This document shows positions 50,901-61,184 of a DNA stretch of 64,000 bases, in pieces. This DNA is from Pomacea canaliculata (Eukaryota; Mollusca; Gastropoda; Architaenioglossa; Ampullariidae). Position 1 is the stretch's first letter. Every line of letters begins with the position of its first letter. The stretch covers positions 44,308,296 to 44,372,295 of the forward strand of contig NC_037590.1 of assembly GCF_003073045.1 (NCBI RefSeq). The letters run 5' to 3'. The position numbers and the translations under genes were made by a program. The notes under the pieces are model-generated. The model was given only the letters and a program-made list of their open reading frames with translations. It had not been told where the DNA came from and made no database searches.

Positions 50901-53311
50901 TAAAAATATCCTGGCATGTACGCATTTTAGGCAACTGCTAGGACTTACTGTGTGCTTTGTGCATGGATTTAGGCATACAGGATGGAGTGCATCATGATGA
51001 AAAAGCGAATGCTTGAAAACAATTTACTTTTAACATTTGATGTTGCATTTATGCGTGTGTATGCGTGCTGTGTTGTGGAAGAATCTTATTACCTACACAT
51101 TTTGCTCCTGGTGACAATCAGTACTTGTCATAGAGTTAAAAAGGAGGAGTGGGGGATAGGCCTGTTTTAAGCAAGTCCTGCATGGTGCGGCTATTCCAAT
51201 CTTCTATATTACTTAGCCATTCTGTCTACCTCAGCATTGACCACTTTCCAAGGGACTGGAGGGAAAGTCTTACAGTGTCGTATCATGTGTCAGATTGCCT
51301 TTTTCCTCTGCTTCGCTGTTGCCATTAAGTGTTCTTGGTTAAAAAAAAAAAAAAAAGGTGAAGGTCATCCCATGGCCTTTGTCAGTGAGGTGTTAGAGAC
51401 CTCTTTTTTTCTCAGGACCAGCTTTATGTGAGGGTGGTGCACATCTTGCCCTCACTGCCTTAACTTTCCCAACCCTCTTTGGAGTCAGGTACCCATTCCT
51501 GCCAACTGGGTGAAGTGAGATGCGTACATGAGTATCGGACAGGCACACTCCTCACTTTGCACTTCAGCGCTCTAACCACTCTAACCACTATCCACTTCCC
51601 TAAGGTAGCCACCCCCCTCCCCCACTTTCCTTCAAGACCATCCTATAGATATAGTTTAACCTATACATAGATGTTTTGACCCTCATGAGCTTTGTGTGGA
51701 TTTGAATTCCTATTCTTTTGGAGTTTTGATTTTAGTGACCTCCTTTAGAGAAGCTCTAGGCCACTCAACCACCACATAGTGTTGTTAATTTTTTTAGGTC
51801 GTCAGTTCTATGGATGTGGCATGCCCCAGAAGGTCTGCACATTTTTCCTTTGGGCAGACGAGCAAGAAACAGGCAGGCAAGGCCATGCTGGGTAAGTTCT
51901 TTGCATTTTACTTTAATTTATGTTTGTATAAATGGTGCTGATGGAGAGAGAGTAAAAAATGACTAAAATGACTTGTGTAATGTTATAGTGTCTAAAATAT
52001 TTATTCAGTTTGGTAAGCCTTGAAAACATTCAGTTTTGACATAAATGCTTGACCATTAATTTATCTGAGATTTTAGAAAAAATATTTACAGCATTGGTTT
52101 CCTTCAAACAGTAACATTGGGTTAAAATATTTGTATCATTACTGCTTGCACCTTTGCTCTCTCAGGTTGTCAGTTATGTACATTTTGTCTTCTGTAATCT
52201 CTTTCTGCTTGTGTGTGCATATGGGTGGTGGAAGGAACAGAGGGGTTGTCTGCATGTATACCTATGAATGTGCATGTGCTGTATCAAAAATGTTTCCCAT
52301 ACCCTTGTCCCTCTTCCAGAGCTTACTGATATCCATTGTTTCAGCTCCAACATAGCTCAGCTTAACAATGTTCCGCCCACATCCATGCAGGCAGGAGAGG
52401 AAGTGCAGTGCAACTGTGGTCTTGCTGCTCGGAGGTGAGTAGATCACTCCAAAAGCACCTTCATTTATTCAATACTCGCCCTCTTACAAACATTGCTACA
52501 TTTCTGCATTTGAGCAAGTTTTTGAAATGATCAGTTAAGAATTGTTGTTAGTGCCACTTGATATCAAAATTCCTTTACTTATAGTTCCATTTTCCTCTGC
52601 TGGGAATAGGTTAACAGTCCAGAAGGATGGTCCCAATAAAGGCAAAGAATTCTATGGCTGTTCTAAACCTCGTGCAGAAGGCTGTGGCTTCTTCCAGTGG
52701 GCTTGCAACGTGCAAGGTGCTAGTAAGAAATATGCAGTTCATCTTAGCAAGTTAATATCTTGCATTTATATAGAGTAGTAAATACATCTGTTGAGTGTCA
52801 TGGTGCAGTCAGATATAATATTAATGTATATTTTGTGTGGCTGATGATTTGAGGGCTATGTGACATCAAGGTTTAGTTTAGTTTATTTCTTGTTACTCCT
52901 TGAGGAGCATGGGGCCACACCTCACAAGCGGACCCGGTATAGAGCAGCCCCCCTCAGTTGGGCCCAAGTGGTTCCAATGTCCTTTGCCTCTCTCTCTACT
53001 GTTTTTTTGCAAAAGTCACATCATGGTGCTAGTGAAAAGCTGTCTCCTCTCTGGATTAACCTTTTAACTAAAAGATGTGACAGAACTATATTGCTTGCTT
53101 TTCAGACAATAGATTCACTGGATCAAGCAGTTTCCCAGGGCAGGGAAGAGGACCAGGGACTGGAGGGTTAACTGGACAAAAAAGAAAGCTAAGTTCCACT
53201 TCAGAGGCTACCCCAGCTGCCAGGCGTCCAAGGCGTTGTGGATTATGTGGGGTGGAAGGTTCGCGTTGTAGATCATTCAAAGCTGATATGACAATGCTTT
53301 CACATGTGTAG
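32940..53311 (+). CDS. TOP3A: DNA topoisomerase 3-alpha
   Basis: Type IA topoisomerase that dissolves double Holliday junctions with BLM-RMI and decatenates mtDNA. Exons: 32940-33089, 33352-33488, 34157-34232, 36213-36321, 36699-36750, 37361-37452, 38414-38584, 39128-39173, 39477-39531, 39778-39852, 40290-40470, 41054-41160, 41422-41532, 41944-42018, 43094-43144, 44497-44575, 44880-44993, 45110-45179, 45638-45666, 45963-46021, 46348-46414, 47212-47290, 49069-49168, 49710-49783, 50102-50508, 51798-51891, 52345-52434, 52610-52716, 53106-53311: 1020 residues (human 1001). Toprim motif TDCDREGE has D139, D141 and E143. Catalytic Tyr353 is in [11 protein letters not shown] four-Cys zinc finger uses C645, C648, C667 and C673. 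Two GRF zinc fingers start near 836 and 905. The terminal zinc knuckle of vertebrates is eroded ([11 protein letters not shown], no His). The N-terminus looks mitochondrial; Met23 could start the nuclear form. Confidence 0.97.
35691..35720 (+). ncRNA. U2 snRNA 5'-end fragment (pseudogene)
   Basis: 30 bp beginning ATCGCTTCTTGGCCTTTTGG match the 5' end of U2 snRNA at 28 of 30 positions as I recall the sequence. The match stops after TTAGATCAA, before the branch-point recognition region, and an A-rich stretch (GGAAAAAAAATG) follows. It lies in TOP3A intron 3 and cannot make a working U2. Confidence 0.75.
36870..37220 (+). mobile_element. RTE-like LINE fragment in TOP3A intron 5
   Basis: The open part reads [42 protein letters not shown], the region after the polymerase box in RTE reverse transcriptases (usual TKIMVN, ...YLG..LSKDG....EI), then decays. 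Confidence 0.7.
42081..42224. mobile_element. hAT-type MITE nested in the foldback element
   Basis: Begins CAGACCTGGGCAAAGGC and ends AATTGCCCACCCCTG, flanked by an 8-bp duplication (CTCTATAG/CTCTAGAG, one mismatch). A second copy lies at 60036-60196. Removing it restores the left arm of the surrounding inverted repeat. Confidence 0.85.
42377..42430 (+). pseudogene. Duplicate of part of TOP3A exon 7
   Basis: 54 bp match 38518-38571 ([18 protein letters not shown]) with two differences, both at third codon positions and silent. It is preceded by GACAG, like an acceptor, but the frame closes soon after and no donor is obvious. It lies inside the foldback element, so it is best read as a captured gene fragment. 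Confidence 0.9.
43319..43412 (-). mobile_element. RTE-like LINE C-terminal fragment
   Basis: Minus strand reads [20 protein letters not shown] then WRRL, the same segment as the fragment at 25455 (WTLLADKMTRIQAFKSKC). In TOP3A intron 15. Confidence 0.75.
47495..48893. mobile_element. Second foldback element, TOP3A intron 22
   Basis: Left arm 47515-47700 (CCAGATAACGTGACTATATG ... CACCCAATTCCTG ... CTGGCTGGTGAGTACACCTC) pairs with right arm 48690-48850 (the complements, ending CATATAGTCATATCATCTGG). The ends match those of the element at 42035, so they are one family. Near 48586-48665 two more ends face each other, suggesting nested or fused copies. Splice-like GTGAGT and GTAAGT occur in the arms but are not used by the gene. 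Confidence 0.7.
50546..50744. mobile_element. hAT-type MITE, 199 bp
   Basis: CAGCGGTTCTCAACCTTTT at one end, AGGTCAAGAACCACTG at the other, with a perfect 8-bp duplication GCGTAGAT on both sides. It begins 37 bp after the donor of TOP3A exon 25. Confidence 0.92.
51380..51605 (-). mobile_element. tRNA-derived SINE, minus strand
   Basis: The reverse complement starts GTGGTTAGAGCGCTGAAGTG (A-box-like) and carries GGCAGGAATGGGTACCTGAC, shared with the SINE at 58551. In TOP3A intron 25. Confidence 0.65.
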
Positions 53312-54219
53312 ATATCAATTTATTGTCAAGGTATTTTAAGTACAGCTATGGTATCTGTGTGACGAGTACTTGCAACAGGATAGGAGGCCAAGGTGTAAAT
53401 TAAGTCTATTTGAACTAAACAAATGCTAACACGCATAACTATGGTCTGGATATGGGATAGTTAAATATAGAATCTTCTCTGTTAAAGATATGTTTAAATG
53501 AGTTTAAAATATCAGTAAGACTAAAGAGGGAATAATTATGTCGTTTTCAGATCATCTAATTTGTTCTTTCATTAAATTCTTTTAAGTTCGGAAGAAGGGA
53601 AATATTAATCTTTATAGGGTCAAATGTTCTTATGTGCAATTGAGGAAAGTGATGTTTTTGAAAAGGGATTGTGAGCCTTTGAGTTTCATTCAGGTTGGAA
53701 ATACTCTATGTGCAGGACATACAAAGAAGACGTGTCCACATAAAGACAGCTAAGAATCTTCATTATCTGTCGCTGGTTGAGGTTTGGAACAAGGATGTGC
53801 TGTTCACAGATTATGAGTGAAAAGGCTCTAAGACTTTTAACAAAAATATTGCAAACTTTTCACAGATGTAAACAGCGACAAACTGAACTTTTGCATCATT
53901 TCACTGGTCTGAGCAGTGGTGTGAAGTTTCAGTTATTGAAAGATTTTATGGTTAGTTTTAAGTTAAATATATTATTTAAAGGTTGATATAAGGGTTTTTG
54001 TATAAAAATGCTCATTAAAATGTACAGCATTGTCCTTAAAAAGTATTTTGTCGGGTGATGCTGGATAAATGAAAGAATGAATGAAAAGGTACAAAGGTAT
54101 CAGCATGAATTTTGCCCATACAGATCTCAGGTTTTCGTAAACTGCCTTCCCATCTCCACAAAAACCAAAAATGCTCTTCATTTAGTTTTCACTTTTTTCC
54201 CAGTGATGTTTAATTATTA

Positions 54220-54245
54220 TTTATTTATGCATATTATTCAATAAA
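54220..54245. terminator. Overlapping polyadenylation signals of TOP3A (+) and CBY1 (-)
   Basis: AATAAA on the minus strand at 54220-54225 and on the plus strand at 54240-54245. Each lies past the other gene's signal, so if both are used the 3' UTRs overlap. An ATTAAA at 53571 is an earlier option for TOP3A. Confidence 0.4.
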
Positions 54246-54505
54246 AAAAACTTGTCACATTTTTTACACATATGGCTATAACAAATTCCATTTCTCGTTT
54301 CCACAGACATATTGCCTATTGTTGCATTTTCTCACACACACCCTCCATTTTTAAACTTGTGGTGCACTTCAAACCCATTCATTAGTGAGTTATTAGACTA
54401 TCACTCTAAACAAGAGTCATCAATTTAAGATTAAAGCACTTGTGAATTCTATTCAGCAACTCATTCACTTGCAAGACGCCAACCACTTAGTTAATGGTCA
54501 CGGAG

Positions 54506-57060
54506 CTATTTTTTCCTGTTTTTTGCTTCTCGTATTTGTTTTAGCTCATTTTCATGGAAGTGGGACACAGCAGATGTCTCTGCCAGCTGCAAAATTCGAG
54601 AAAAGACAGCTAGAAAAACACAACACAAAAAAAGGATTAGAATAGTTACCTATACTCTGCCTAAGTGCATGCAAAAATGTTACTTGTGCCATAACTTTAA
54701 CATGGATTAATAAAATAATAATTGCAAAATTTATATAGTGCATACTCGCCCTCTTAAGGAGCATGCTCTTAGCGCTTAAAAATTAGACATGGGAACATAC
54801 GAGGGGACAGAAGAACAAGCAAACAACATATGAATGATGGAAGAATAAACAACAATGCTGATGACAAAGACAAATATAAAAATGTAAAGAGTAACAAGGT
54901 GAATGACAGAGTATTATGATTTTGCAAAAAGCAGGGAAGTAGAAATAAACAGAAAAGGGTGTGAAAAAGGGCTACCATTGTATGGAGTAATGCTCAAGGA
55001 AGAGGTGGGTTTTCACTGCAAATTTAAGGGATTTAATAGTGGGTAGGAAAGGGATAGTTCTATTGTTTCTTTGCACAGTAAAAGTCATGTGACCAGATGT
55101 TCTCGTGACAGAAATAGAAGATAGTCGTCAGACGAGGAGCAGAATTGTCTAGGTGCAATGTAGGGGATGAGAAGTTCAGAAAGATAGGACAGAAGCTAGC
55201 AAAGAAATTAAAACAGCACATGAAAGTGAGGACAGATGGGTAGCCAGTATAGAAAACAAGGAGGGTAGTGACATGGTCCTATTTCCTGGCTCTAAGCATC
55301 AGAAGTGTGGCAGAGTTCTGTACTTTCTGCCGTTTGTGAAGAAGGTATGCAGGGCAGCTGGCAAGCAAGAAGTTGTACTAATCAAGCCGAGAAAGAACAA
55401 ATGAACAGTGTATAGAGAGAAAGTGACAGATGGCACTGATCTTATGCATCTCATAGTAGCAAGACTAACAGATGGCTGTAAATTGTTTATCAAGAGTCTT
55501 GTCGCAATGACAATGAATCCCAAATTCCTGACAGATGATGCAAAGGTGATGTTGGTTTTGCCCACCTTGATGTGATCTGGCGTACAAATGAGTGAAGATT
55601 GATTTCTTCATCTCGAGCATAGAAGGGCATCTGTTTTATCATTGTTGAGTTAAAGTTTGTTACTATCCAGTCCTTGACATCATTAATACAGGCTTTTATG
55701 GTGCTAGCAGCAGAGGGAAACACTCAGCCAATGGAATGGAGCAGTACAGTTGTGTCTCAGCAGCATGTTATTGGTCAGAAATCCTGTGAGACTGGATGCA
55801 AGATGAAAGTGGTTTCGTATACAGAATGAACAGAGCTGGGCTTGTGAGCAAAAGAAAAATTTCTGTCTTTGACTTCCTCTGACAGACAATAAAGTTTGAT
55901 TTGAAGTACTGAGCCACTAGAAAGTGGAGCAGGGCAAGATGTTTGATAATCAATGAACACAATTTGTGTCCTATCAATGAGATAGGAGTTGAACCATGCA
56001 AGTGCAGGTCCAGAAATTCTGTAGAGGGTATGGAGTCTTTGAAAGAACAGAGAATGGTCAATAGTGTCGAATGCAGCAAACAGGTCTAATAGAGTTAAGG
56101 CAAAAACATCACCACTATCAAGGGCAGATAATATGCCAGTGGTTACTTTAATTAGTTTCGGTACTGTGAAAAGGTCTGACTGAATTTAAGGGATGAGCTG
56201 GTGCTCTTGTAAATAGGCCCAGAGCTGTGTCAAAGCTACTTTCTCTATGATCTTCGAGAGAAAAGACAAGTTATTCAGCACATTGGCATCATGCATAGAT
56301 TTCTTTATACAATCTATCTACAAATGCAGGCTTTACAAATTAATAAGGCCTGAACAAAAGTTCTCAGCCATAGATATTTTCATTTCTCAGCTGTAGATCT
56401 TAGCAATAAGTGCAATCTAGCAAGTATCCATAATGACCTGCCTGAGTGTCTCATCAAATTTTTTTTCTTTATCTGAAACTGATAAGCATTTCCTTACATA
56501 GAAAGGAGATGTATGTTCTTTTGCAACTATCCTAGGACCAGGAAATGCATCCATCATGATGTCTATCTTTGGCAAAACTTGTAAACTTCTACAGTCTAAA
56601 ATGTATTGACGGTCACATACCATGTCCAGCAGGATGTCTATCTTGAGCTTAAGCAAGTTGTTTTCTTCATGAAGCTGTTGATTGGTCTTTTTGAGGCGCA
56701 TTAACTCAACATGACTTGCACCACCTCCACCTGATCCTGAAAGCAAACCCTCTATAAGAAAAAAATCTTAATATAAAGAAAAGATTATCATAACTGTTCT
56801 TTCTTAGACTTCCCCTCCATGAAAAGGGAAAAAAAGACAATGTTGGGTTAGAAAGCAAGCATTCAATAAAGTTTCATACCTGCCAGCCAAATTCCATTTT
56901 CAAAAGCCACCTCTTGTCCACCTAAGTTGAGCTTTACACCATCATAGTCCACCCCAAACTCTGCTCTCATCTGCTCTGCATCCAAATCAAGATTGGACAG
57001 AGACTGTGCCCGTCGTGGTGGAGTTTTCTTTGGTGTGAATTTGTTACCAAACAGTGGCAT
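54506..57060 (-). CDS. CBY1: Chibby (CBY1) homolog, basal body and beta-catenin regulator
   Basis: 130 residues from exons 56880-57060, 56621-56751 and 54506-54586; phases fit. The N-terminus MPLFGNKFTPKKTPPRRAQS is close to human MPFFGNTFSPKKTPPRK and holds the phospho-serine site region bound by 14-3-3 in mammals. NLGGQEVAFENGIWLAG follows. A coiled coil (LMRLKKTNQQLHEENNLLKL, then KIDILLDM) and a final exon (LAETSAVSHFHENELKQIRE, then AKNRKK) match the mammalian C-terminus. Chibby binds beta-catenin and acts at ciliary basal bodies. The last exon was missed by simple frame reading because intron 2 carries a LINE and because exon 2 stays open for 67 codons past its donor GTATGT. An acceptor seven bases before the ATG shows an upstream 5' UTR exon. 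Confidence 0.93.
54703..56340 (-). mobile_element. L2/CR1-like LINE, 3' part, in CBY1 intron 2
   Basis: Minus strand encodes pieces of a reverse transcriptase: FLSKIIEKVALTQLWAYLQE, then SALDSGDVFALTLLDLFAAF, DTIDHSLFFQRLHTLYRIS and GPALAWFNSYLIDRTQ, later DVKDWIVTNFNSTMIK. Several stops and shifts. The 3' end is near 54703 with ATATAAATTTTGCAATTATT, like mollusc L2/CR1 tails. Same strand as the host gene. Confidence 0.85.
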
Positions 57061-58550
57061 GATTTAGCTGTAGTCACGAGAAGAGGCAAGAATAAATGCA
57101 TAATGACTGTTCTTAGACCTCATGTTAATGCTGGTGACAATATAGTTCTGATGTAAATGGATTTTCATGGTAATAGTGACCTCCACACATTTCTCATGCA
57201 TCTAAAGATACTGGGAACAGTGATTACAAGGCAAAACCATATCGCCCGATGGTAAAGCAGGATGAAGAATTTATATTTGCTGGCCCCCTCTCAATAACTA
57301 ACAAGGAACAGACTTTAATTTTTTTTAAATAACACAAATATATTTTATCCAAATATATTTTGACCATCTGTACTTAATATTGTACATAAACATGCGGATA
57401 TCAAAACTGCCTTTTTCTGCAAACAAAGAAGTGCCCACAGAAGTTCATGTACAGTGGTAATCAAAGCATGCACTTCATTTTTTTTCCTTTCATTAATTTG
57501 ACATTTAAAACAATTTTGAACACCACAGATTGAAATAAATCTGTCCAAACAAAAAAAATGGATACGACCACTGCAATTTACTGTGTGACCATATCTTATC
57601 CCCTTCAAATGAGACTATCAATCCTCAAAACTGTTTCATGAGAGTATATTCAAATAGTTGTTACTTTTCTGCAAATTGTGATGAGGATGCAGTAAAAATT
57701 ATTTTAAAAGTGCAAGGCACCCAGCAGATATTTTATTAATCAATCAATGATAGGTTTATCATAGCGTAAAAATATTTTCTTTAGTGTGATCGTGTCCCAG
57801 CATGTCTCACAAGATTTAACACAAAGCATCTGAAGTTTGCAATCATCATTTTAACAGTTATGATTTTAGATTATCGGGCCTTAAAACATAGTACTTGTGC
57901 AAAACCAGCGATCAATATCTCCCTTGTTACCTAAGCGTATTGGATTTTATCAAACCGTAAATACTGTTGTGATGTAAACAATGCGAACAGGAAGCGTGTG
58001 AGTAGTTTCCCTTGTGAGAGTGGCGTTGTTAGGAGGAACGAAAATACGATGAACGCAGGGACTTTGGTGAAATGTATGCATCATGTTTGATAGAATGGCA
58101 AATATCCAAAAATTACTGGGATACTTAAGCCATAAGTTTCGCTGTGCTATCACTTAAAAATAGTTACGATACGTTTTGATTTTATGCAAGCGTTTTCATA
58201 AAAATTTTAGACGTATGGGCTTTTTAGTGCGTGTAATCATCGGCTTCGGTATAGTGCGAGCACGAACTTGTATCCGTGTTACGGGATACTATTTTACATA
58301 ATGTGGGAGAATCTCCCCTCCACTCTCGAGATACTCGTGCACAAATATCATGTAGACGGGGTGAGAGATGGATTATCTTTATTAACATTTAGTCAAAACT
58401 CTCCCTTTAGTTCAAACTTTGAGACGGATAACGTATCACTGTGTTTTTGACATCTTGCTGTACATTGTTGTTTAAAGCTGTACAGGGGGCGAAAAAGAAA
58501 AAGGATCTCAAGGTATTCAACAAGAATTTGGGAGATGGTATCTTGTAAGT

Positions 58551-58770
58551 TCCATTCATTCATTGGAGGGAAGGGGGTTGCACAGCAGTAGAGACATGCT
58601 TGGGCTTATGGGAAACGCCCTTGCCTATAAACCAGCTGCTTGGCAGAAATGGGTACCTGATTTGTCAGGAAAGGTAAAAGCCAGAAGAAAAAGGTTTGAC
58701 TCAGCCCTCTAAATACCATACTCTAGACACAGTCACATTTTTACTTCTACAGCCCTAGGATGTGTGACGC
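58551..58770 (+). mobile_element. tRNA-derived SINE
   Basis: GGTTGCACAGCAGTAGAGAC resembles an A-box head and GGCAGAAATGGGTACCTGAT matches the SINE at 51380. Diverged. Confidence 0.6.
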
Positions 58771-60035
58771 GCTTCCTCTACCTTTCTGATAAACGTAAAT
58801 TGTTTTAGCAGCTCTTTTACTATACATGTATATCAGATATTAAATTTCTTATTGATGATGGGAGAAAATGCACTATTTTCATGAAACGTAAGTGCAGTCC
58901 AGAAGATAAAAATCAATGTGATTTTTTTTCATGAGCCATGTCAAATGTTTATCAGGTGTGAGTGTGCACATAAAATTTGCTTTCAATGTAATCTTTTACT
59001 GTGCACAAAAATAGACCATATTTTGAAGGGAAAATTTCTTATTTTTAAATTTTACAAGTAGTGTTAATTTGTACTGCAGCAGACGTCATGGCAGCTGGAC
59101 TAGCAGCTTAATGTCTATACCACTACAACATCCTCTTCCATAGTCACTCAACTGATGACATTGATGGTGTTAGAACTAACACCAGGAAGGGATTTGTCCA
59201 CATTTTAATTTTAGGAGTATTTATCTTATAAGTAGATTAGGGTAATGTTTGCAGCAGTTTCATAATAATGCAAAAATACTTGGTTTGTTCAATTCTTACC
59301 AAATTTGGCACCCTCCCTTTCCTTTGCTATCTTCAAAAAGTTTACAGCTAGTACAATAATACAAGTGTTTTGATCTATAGATACCACAAAGGTAAATCTG
59401 AAAACCAAGAGAACAAACGTTCACATATTGTATAATGGATAATTTTAATGAGTAATGGTGAACAAGCTTGCATCTTCTAAAATGTCACACAATTTATTCA
59501 ACATTCATTCTCCCACTTTCTTCAAGTGAATATATGCTAATTAGTGTATATAATGCACATATTTGTATACAAAAATATGTGTGTCAGTTTTTAGACATTC
59601 AAAACTAAAATGGTGACATTCACATATCTTCACAATCTTTAATAATGCAGTTTTCAAAAATCAGATCTTCATAGGCTTGTGGCCACGATAGTAACAGTGC
59701 AAATAAAACTATATATAAGTTTTTTAATGTTCAGCAGATCTACTGTCATGGCCAATTCTGACCAGAATACTCCATATCTCCAATATTGATATTAAAGGTG
59801 ACAATGCAACACAAGTATCAAGAGGTTTTTAATCAGCCAAAACAGGCCAGAAATTGTACAAATAACAAAGTGAAGTTTACTGTGACAAGTACAGCTGTGT
59901 TTGAGAAAGCAGAGTTTGGTTAGAAGACCATTCAATGCTAGAGATTTGCATGCTAGCTGATTTGATGCACACATAGTGCAAAGTACTTCCCCAGAAGTTG
60001 ACCCAGCTTTTGAATGGATACCTGACCCTTCAGAG

Positions 60036-60196
60036 CAGACCTGGCCCGCCTCCTGTCTCTGACCGGCCCACCCGCCAGTATATATACTATATATATACAG
60101 TAGTGGGTAAAACTAAGTTAACTATATTAGTCCGTCCCTCTAAAACCATCCCAATTTCTCATGTGGCCCCTTGGGAAAATTAATTGCCCACCCCTG
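60036..60196. mobile_element. hAT-type MITE, second copy of the 42081 family
   Basis: CAGACCTGGCCCGCC ... TTGCCCACCCCTG with a perfect 8-bp duplication CTTCAGAG. The interior shares TCTAAAACCATCCCAATTTC and the palindromic TATATACTATATATA core with the first copy. Confidence 0.92.
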
Positions 60197-61184
60197 CTTC
60201 AGAGGATAGGGAAAAGAAAAGGAGATGGGCAAAAATACCACCCCAAAGAGCTGGCCCCATAAAAAGTGTGGTCTCTAAACAGCTAATGTTCCCATGCTGT
60301 GACAAGAAAGTCCTTAATCCAGTTTAAAGATGACTTTCATTAATCAAATATGCATTTCAACAAGACTCAATATCAACATGACCTATAAAAGCTTATATCA
60401 AATTTTTATTCATGTATTCCCAAAGCAGTCAAATAGCATTCCTGGGAACCCTTTGTTTATATTAACTCCCAGCTGTAAAGGGGCTAAATGAACTACACTT
60501 CATCACAGTATGCAGAACAAAAAGTGAGGTACTGTAAATGTAAGCTGCAGAAATCTTTGACTGCTCTCTTTTTCATCAGTTTGAACTTGATAGTCAACAA
60601 AATTACTTTCATGAAGAATGTCCAACTACCAGCAATAATTTTACTAATCTTGATATGACAAATCCCACCTCATCCATATCTACTTGAGCAGCAAACCTAA
60701 CACAACCATTTTGTTTCTTCTAACAATTAGTTGGATGCAAAACTGATGAGCCCAGAAATCACAGTTTATGCTTAACAGACAAATATAAAGGTCACAAAAC
60801 CTTGACTCAAAATAGCTTTTACAATGACCAGTGCATCCACTATTGTGCAGAGTTGTAAGAGATTTTGAAATGCATATACTGTAGTCTTCTTAAGCACACA
60901 TCATCAGCTTCAGTCCATTAATTTTTCTACTTAAACATTTTCTCTACACTTAAACTATTCTACATGTTGCACAACGAACACATCTCTTTTCAGAATAAAT
61001 GAGAAAAAGTAAGTGATAAAACTGAAAGTGCCATTTATCATCCTCTTTTTTGAACAGTCAGAATTATGCACATCGGTATAGAATAAGGAAGTAAAACTGA
61101 TAAATTTCGTTAAATTCTGAGAAACTGAATAAGACTGAACTACTTTCTATTTAATCATGTAAGCATGCACCCCCAACCTCCCCA

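Larger units (their letters stand above)
57061..61184. other. Intergenic between CBY1 and the transporter
   Basis: Holds the CBY1 5' UTR exon and promoter (not located), a SINE, a hAT MITE and presumably the transporter 3' UTR at its right. A plus-strand stretch near 58490-58545 (GAKKKKDLKVFNKNLGDGIL, ending in a GTAAGT donor) looks exon-like but has no partner that I can find. Confidence 0.45.

Noticed and set aside
58490-58545. Lys-rich exon-like stretch with a GTAAGT donor
   Set aside because: No start codon or partner exon found and the family is not recognised; mentioned in the intergenic entry only.
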